Part shown: positions 19,618 through 24,247 of the stretch, piece after piece
Layout of the letters: every line of letters starts with the position of its first letter
How positions within the stretch are numbered: the first letter of the stretch is position 1
Source: Acanthamoeba sp. SK_2022b
Taxonomy: Eukaryota; Discosea; Longamoebia; Acanthamoebidae
Reading direction: 5' to 3'
Length of the DNA stretch: 24,247 nt
NCBI GenBank assembly: GCA_027943245.1
Contig: JANDJZ010000671.1
Location: forward strand, 1 to 24,247
Notes under the pieces: model-generated
Database searches by the model: none
What the model saw: the letters and a program-made list of their open reading frames with translations, nothing else
Told to the model about the DNA's origin: nothing
Program-made: the position numbers and the translations under genes

Positions 19618-21547
19618 ATGAGATTGCTGTCAGATAAAAGTGCTGGACCTGCCTCACGAGATGTAGAGGGCGCCAGGACGGCGTCGGCCGGAGGGAGGTC
19701 GGCCAAGGCCATCCCTGGCCTGGCCCATCTCTTTGGTGACGAGAAGGGCAAGAAGGATGCCGCCGAAGATGGCAAAGGAAAGGAAGGGTCCCGCAGGAGA
19801 AAGGGGCCCGCCAAGGAGAGGAGGAAAGCACGAAAGGTGGATTACGAGCTTTTGTCCCAACCCGAGGGTCTTCCCGCTCTCTACGATCGACTCAAGAGCT
19901 TCAAGATCGACGAACGTCTTCCCCTGGTAACGGGCTCCATCTGAATTGCATCTAGTGTTGTTGCATAATTTCCTCAACTCCAGCTGTTCTCGTGTAGATT
20001 GATCAGATGGAGCAGTTGATTGCGCCTTACCGTGAGTGGGCAAAGGACCTCATGCCCAACTACACCTTCGATGGTATACCACCACTCGTGCATCTCGCAT
20101 CTTGTGAGCAAACGTGGAAGCCTCACACTTGTACTCACTCTTGTACTTACGCTGCCAGACTTCATTGAGCGCACCGAGAAACTCAGTGGCACTTACGTCA
20201 TCAAGGTAGCGTTGGCTGCCTGTGTTGTGTTGTATGTTGTATGTTGTGTTGTATGTTGTGTTGTGTGTTGTGTGTTGTGCGCTGATGGTTCAATGCGTGC
20301 AGGGCATGCTGGAAAGCGTGCAACGTGGCGAGGGAGTGCCGCCTGCCGACGTGATCCTCAACAAGAGGAGAGCCAAGATCGACGAGGCCGTCGACGACTA
20401 CGACGTTGCTGCCGCGGGGGATGACGCCGTTGACGCGCGCCAGCCTGACGTCGACTACCAGCCCGATCGCGAGGAGGTCAACCCCTTCCTCGCCGACGAC
20501 GACGAGGAGGACCACACGGGCGCCGTCGTCATGTCAGCCACGCCGGTCGCGCGCGCTCCATCCAAGCCAGTCGCCGTCGAAGACGATGTACGATGTGTTG
20601 TGTTGTGTTGTGTTGTGTTGTGTTGTGTTGTGTTGTGTTGTGTTGTGTTGTGTTGTGTTGTGTTGTGTGATGGGAGTGTGATAGCGAGCTGATGGGTGAT
20701 GGACGATGCGCAGTTCAACCTGGAGGAGCTGTTGGCCAGGGACGCGAAGAAGGTTAGCGATGAAGAGGAGGAGGTGCAGCGACGCAGGCAGAAGCGCGAG
20801 GAGTACGAGCGGTGGAAGCAGGAGGAGACGGAGCGGGCGTTGGAGCGAGAAAAGAAGCGCAAGGAGGAGCGGGAGAAGGAGAGGGAGAGGAAGCGCAAGG
20901 CGGCCTTGGACGAGAAGAAGAAGAAGAAGGCGAAGAAGAACAAGAACAAGAAGAGGCGACGCGACCATAGCGAAAGCGAAAACGAAAGCGAGAAGAGCGA
21001 AAGCGAGCAGGAAAGCGAAAGCGAAGCGGAGGAAGAGCGAAGGAAGAATAAGAAGAAAAAGAATGTGAAGAGGGTGACCAGGAAAGTGGCCAAGCGAAGG
21101 AGCAGCAAGGCCACGTATGATAGCGAGGACGACAGCGACAGCGATGGCCATGAACAGTCCAAGGCCAAGAAGCAGGGCAAGAAGAACAAGAACAAACCTG
21201 CCAGACAAAGCGATAGCGAACCAGAAGGAGATAACAACGACCAGGTGGAGGAAAAGGAGGAGGAGGAGCGCAAGGCGGCGCCGATGGTGAGGCGGGTGGC
21301 CAAGCGCCGCGGGAAGCCCGTCGCCGCCGCTCCAGTGGCCGCGGAGCCACCGGCCAAGGCCCTCAACAAGAAGCGCAAGGCCGCCGAAGAAGCCGACCAG
21401 CAGGACGGCGAAGAGCAAGCCCAAGAAGACGAGGAGCCACGGAGCAAGAAGAGGAGAGTGGAAGAGGGTAAGGACTCTGAACCCAAGGCCGCGACTGAAC
21501 AGGACGATCCCGACAACGTCCCGCTGGCCGTGCTGCTTGGCCTCTAA
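19618..21547 (+). CDS. TIPIN: Swi3/TIPIN/Csm3-type replication fork protection protein, 5 exons
   Basis: Partner of Timeless/Tof1/Swi1 in the complex that stabilises stalled forks and relays the S-phase checkpoint in the nucleus. Exons: 19618-19926, 19998-20073, 20159-20205, 20303-20587, 20714-21547, giving 516 aa. An in-frame TAA at 19597 supports the start. Residues about 73-150 form the Swi3 domain: KVDYELLSQPEGLPALYDRLKSF, then MEQLIAPYREWAKDLMPNYTFDDFIERTEKLS, matching family KLD.ERLLSEKGLPAL and [22 protein letters not shown]. Residues 150-240 are acidic with NPFLADDDEEDH. From about 250 on the protein is an extreme Lys/Arg/Glu/Ser tail with SES/SESE repeats (likely casein-kinase-type sites) and KKRK-type nuclear signals, ending NVPLAVLLGL. 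Human TIPIN is only about 300 aa. All introns are GT-AG. It converges with the TTC38-like gene 89 bp away. Confidence 0.9.
20220..20278. repeat. TGTTG/TATGT-type degenerate repeats in Swi3/TIPIN intron 3
   Basis: Imperfect TGTTGTGT and TGTATGTTG units in intron 20206-20302. Related in motif to the purer pentanucleotide array in the next intron. Confidence 0.8.
20588..20668. repeat. (TGTGT)n pentanucleotide array in Swi3/TIPIN intron 4
   Basis: More than a dozen GTGTT units begin within 10 bases of the donor (GAT|GTACG at 20588). The acceptor at 20713 follows a short GATG-rich stretch with no pyrimidine tract. Confidence 0.95.
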
Positions 21548-21607
21548 TCAGGCCCAAGCGATACAGGCGTCTGTTGTTTTTGCAATTATCATTTGTTTTT
21601 TAATTAA

Positions 21608-21613
21608 AATAAA
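21608..21613 (+). terminator. Poly(A) signal of the Swi3/TIPIN gene
   Basis: AATAAA 61 nt after the stop, within the 89-bp gap to the convergent TTC38-like stop. The minus strand of the same gap offers only ATTAAA-like hexamers, so the two 3' UTRs probably overlap. Confidence 0.5.
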
Positions 21614-21636
21614 AAATTGAACACCGAGTTGTTGTT

Positions 21637-22238
21637 CTACTGGTGCTGCTGTTGCGATTGGATGGAGCGGTAAAAGTCGTGCACGACCTCCCTCTGCTCG
21701 TTCGAGGCACCGATCACCTGTTGTTGGTAAATGATCACCCAACGTGAGTGGGACACGCAAAGCAAACAAATGCATAATAACAACTGTAGTTGGTGCTCTG
21801 GTAAGGTCTGTACGTGGAGGTTGTCTTCGAGGTGGGCGTCGTGGAGCAGGCGCAGGCCCTCCTGTTGGTTGCCCGTCTCGCATTGGTAGATTCCTGCCGA
21901 GCAACATTAGTGTTATCTGTCGCATGCAACGCGCGCGCGCGCGTGTGTGTGTACCTTTGCACAGGGGAACCCAGACCTGGCTGAGCTGTTCCTTGCGCGG
22001 CGAAGGCATGCCCTCGGTCGCCTTCTCGATCTCCGCCACCATCTCCTTGGCCTCGTCCCTCTTGCCTGCGACCGCAGAGATTAGCATCACCACCTCTCGT
22101 GGTGGGCGCGTGTGGGCGCGTGTACCCATGCGAAGGAGCGTGTGCAGGAGGAGCACGTCGTAGAAGGGGTCCGCATGAACGTGTCTCCGTGGCTGTCACA
22201 AGCACACAACACACGCACGCACACACACGCACACACAC

Positions 22239-22319
<81 letters not shown>

Positions 22320-23538
22320 CACACACGCACACACAAGCATTGCGAGTGTTAACGCGTGATGCGTAGCGCGGAGCGAGGTGCGGTAGTGCCTCGACGTAGG
22401 GGAGGAGCTGCCGCCACTTGGGCTCGAGGCCCTGGCCGCCCATCAGCTCCCACTTCCACAACAGACCCATCGCGCCTGCCGTGGCCGCGGCCAGCAAGCA
22501 GAGCAAGCGTGTGTGAGGAATGCGCGAAGCGTAGGGAATGCATGGCACGCGGTGATGGCCATACCGAGCTGGTCCTGCGTGTTTCGGTTGTCGTGTACCG
22601 GGAACGACTCGTCCTGTTTCGCCGCCTCCATCTATGCGTGTAGCAGGAAAAAAGATAATTAATAATATATTAAATAATAATAATAATAATAATAATAAAT
22701 ATTTAACCAGCAGTGGTAGAGACAGGTGTGGCGGACCTGCTGTTGGGCCTCATCGGTGAGGAAGATGTGCGGGTAGTAGATCGACTCGATCTGCTCCGCG
22801 CCCGAGCAAAGTGCGAGTGAATCAAGAAGAAAGATGAGCGCCGCGGGGGGGAGGGGGCGCCTACCTGGTCGTGGGTGGCCTTGGTGAGGTGGAACAGGGC
22901 CGTGTGAAACCAGTTGTGCGTGCTCATGAAGCTCATGCAGTCGTCCCAGTAGTGTGAGTACTTGCTCAGCCTGTCCACCAGCCATTCGCCGCCGCCGCCA
23001 TGGTTGATGAGCTCCTCAACGGTCATGTCGTGGGCCAAAAAGAGAGAAAGAGAAAGAGAAAGAGAAAGAAAGAGAGAAGAGGGGGGGGGCAGTGATAGAA
23101 ACCATTCGACGCCTTCCTCTGGCCGGCCAAGGGAAAGGAGGACGTGCGCGACCGAGTGATGCGCCCACGGGTCGTTCTCCAAAATCTCCACAGCCTGACA
23201 CGCCCGCCGCACACGCGCGCGCGCACACACAAGCGAATCGGTTGAGGAATACCCCCCCCCCCTCTCCCGAGAACGAAGAGCGAAGCGAAGCGCCGGCGAA
23301 AGCGAAAGAGGGGGGGAGGAGTGGACGGCGTACACGCTTGCCGGCGGCGAGGGCCTCCTCGTAGCGGCCGTTCTGTTCGAGCGCGAAGCAGAGCATGCCG
23401 TTGTAGTATTCGCGGTCGCGCGAGGTGTCGCGCATGGCGAGCGCGATCTCGAGCATGCCCGCCCGGTCGCCCATGCAGAACGCCACCAGCTGGCCGCGCT
23501 TGAGCGCGAACAGGTCCATCGGATACAGCTCTGTGATC

Positions 23539-23608
<70 letters not shown>

Positions 23609-24247
23609 GCCATCGCAATAAACACACGACACACGACACACGACACACAACACACACACGCGCACACACGCGCGCACATACTCGTTTGAAGTCAGCGTAG
23701 GCGCGGTGGAGGTCGCCGGCCATCCACGAGTTAAAGGCGTCGACGTAGAGCTTCTCGCGTTCGGTGACCTCGCTCGAGTCGGCCACCTCGCGCGCGCGCT
23801 TGAGGTGCGCCTTGGCCTTGTCCATGCGCTCCCTGGCGTCATCGCCGCGAGCGAGGGGTCAGCCTGGCCAGTGCCCACAACACTCGCGGGCTTGGCGTGG
23901 GTTTGGGGGGGGGGGCAGGGGCAACGAACTTGGCCACTTCATAGTCAGCGGCAAACACCAGAGCGAGCACGCACGACGCATCAACGGCTGCGCCGCGCTC
24001 GATGACGTGCCAGTCCTTTCCGTAGCTGCGTGAAGTTGAAAAAATTATTAATAATTTATTGATTTGTAATTAATAATTTATTGATTTGTAAATTAAAAAA
24101 TTAATTACGAAATTGCTTTTAATTTGTTTATTTAAAGCTTTAAATAAACAAATTAAAAATAAATAAAATAGCAGCAGGGTGGTGACCGCCGATACACCCA
24201 CGCGCAGGGGTCGCGTACCGCAGCACCTGGGTGCAGAACTGATTGAT
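21637..24247 (-). CDS. TTC38: TTC38-like tetratricopeptide protein, N-terminus beyond window
   Basis: Visible exons on the minus strand: 24247(partial)-24219, 24025-23930, 23832-23682, 23537-23334, 23194-23103, 22970-22865, 22790-22737, 22631-22565, 22475-22354, 22192-22126, 22065-21955, 21893-21814, 21717-21637; 419 residues in view. Aligned features of the TTC38 family include TEREKLYVDAFNSWMAGDLHRAYADFKR (human [25 protein letters not shown]), YPMDLFALK (HPTDMLALK), NDPWAHHSVAHVLLSLGRPEEGVEWLSKYSHYW (human NPTDAWSVHTVAH) and STHNWFHTALFHL (CHNYWHWALYLI). TTC38 proteins are cytosolic TPR proteins of unclear biochemical function. The junctions 23930/23832 and 22354/22192 use weaker donors (GTTCG, GTTAA) and are less certain. 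A readable Met at 23825 is internal, not the start. Confidence 0.88.
22201..22336. repeat. (CA)n / (GCAC)n compound repeat in the TTC38-like intron
   Basis: A CA tandem interrupted by a block of CGCA tetranucleotides at about 22286-22320. It occupies nearly all of intron 22353-22193. Confidence 0.95.
22670..22700. repeat. (AAT)n in the TTC38-like intron
   Basis: AAT trinucleotide tandem (ATT on the coding strand) in intron 22736-22632. Confidence 0.9.
23039..23081. repeat. Purine (AGAGAAAG)n repeat in the TTC38-like intron
   Basis: On the coding strand this is a long C/T tract (TTTCTC units) in intron 23102-22971. A run of nine or more C precedes it. It lies about 68 nt upstream of the chosen acceptor (22971), so it is a plausible distant pyrimidine tract. 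Confidence 0.85.
23541..23609. repeat. (TTG)23 repeat abutting a TTC38 3' splice site; (CAA)n on the coding strand
   Basis: Twenty-three perfect TTG units. On the coding strand (CAA)23 runs straight into the acceptor CAG|ATCACAGAG at 23538. The reading frame through the repeat is open and would encode polyglutamine. Confidence 0.95.
24026..24218 (-). other. AT-rich intron of the TTC38-like gene with tandem and inverted repeats
   Basis: This intron joins VLR to YGKDWHV (CG+C). It contains a 22-bp unit duplicated in tandem at 24049-24070/24071-24092 (one mismatch) and a long perfect palindrome at 24117-24158. It is strikingly AT-rich against the GC-rich exons on either side. Confidence 0.8.
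24117..24158. repeat. 42-bp perfect palindrome
   Basis: Position-by-position comparison shows that 24117-24158 equals its own reverse complement, centred on AAAGCTTT (24134-24141), with no spacer. Each 21-nt arm contains AATTTGTTTATTT or its complement. Confidence 0.9.

Noticed and set aside
20455..21516. Minus-strand 353-codon open frame rich in Leu and Ser
   Set aside because: It is antisense to the last two TIPIN exons; the Ser/Leu/Phe composition is the mirror of Lys/Glu-rich codons.
22201..22336. Repeat array as a possible CRISPR or telomere-like element
   Set aside because: It is a simple CA/CGCA microsatellite with no spacers, inside a eukaryotic intron.
22703..23878. Minus-strand 391-codon open frame with an Asn run
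   Set aside because: It reads through at least four TTC38 introns in the wrong frame, and the Asn run is the CAA microsatellite.
1838..24247. tRNA, rRNA or other structured RNA genes in the intergenic regions
   Set aside because: I looked for tRNA box A/B-like strings and cloverleaf arms in the larger gaps and saw none that were convincing.

Overview
This is a eukaryotic nuclear window from an intron-dense genome with GC-rich exons and very repeat-rich introns. Several introns are largely (CA)n/(GT)n, (CAA)n, (CAT)n or (TTTA)n microsatellite. Spliced proteins reconstructed by eye include ATG101 and a Swi3/TIPIN protein, so this is not bacterial. The style (GC-rich codons, many 70-200 nt introns, protein types) fits an amoebozoan such as Acanthamoeba. 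That assignment is an inference, because no ribosomal or other phylogenetic marker is present.

Layout, left to right. (1) 1-1837, minus strand: the first 612 codons of an uninterrupted Pro/Ala/Ser-rich protein that runs off the left edge. (2) 2394-9313, plus: 27-exon phosphoribosylformylglycinamidine synthase (PurL/PFAS, 1356 aa). (3) 9794-10479, minus: a small secreted thaumatin-like protein, 4 exons, 147 aa. (4) 10958-13986, plus: 13-exon amidophosphoribosyltransferase (PurF/PPAT, 516 aa). (5) 14161-16850, minus: 9-exon, 612-aa protein with ankyrin repeats followed by a multi-segment hydrophobic region; family not recognised. (6) 17393-18547, plus: ATG101, 6 exons, 196 aa. (7) 18548-19617: no confident gene, but coding-like fragments in shifting frames. 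(8) 19618-21547, plus: Swi3/TIPIN/Csm3 replication-fork protein, 5 exons, 516 aa, with a long charged tail. (9) 21637-24247, minus: TTC38-like TPR protein, 13 exons visible, N-terminus beyond the right edge.

All exon chains were joined by hand. Each complete chain sums to a multiple of three, and in the recognised families the joined protein aligns with the family without gaps at most junctions. Genes alternate as divergent pairs (1/2, 3/4, 5/6) and convergent pairs (2/3, 4/5, 8/9), so many regulatory and 3' regions are short and shared.

The clearest functional theme is de novo purine synthesis: PurF catalyses the committed first step and PurL the fourth, and the two genes lie about 1.6 kb apart on the same strand. 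The most notable structural signals are three GC-AG introns with the same donor (AAG|GCACG), microsatellites that run right up to 3' splice sites in place of a pyrimidine tract, a 42-bp perfect palindrome inside a TTC38 intron, and a 20-bp palindrome with a CRE-type core inside the last purL intron.
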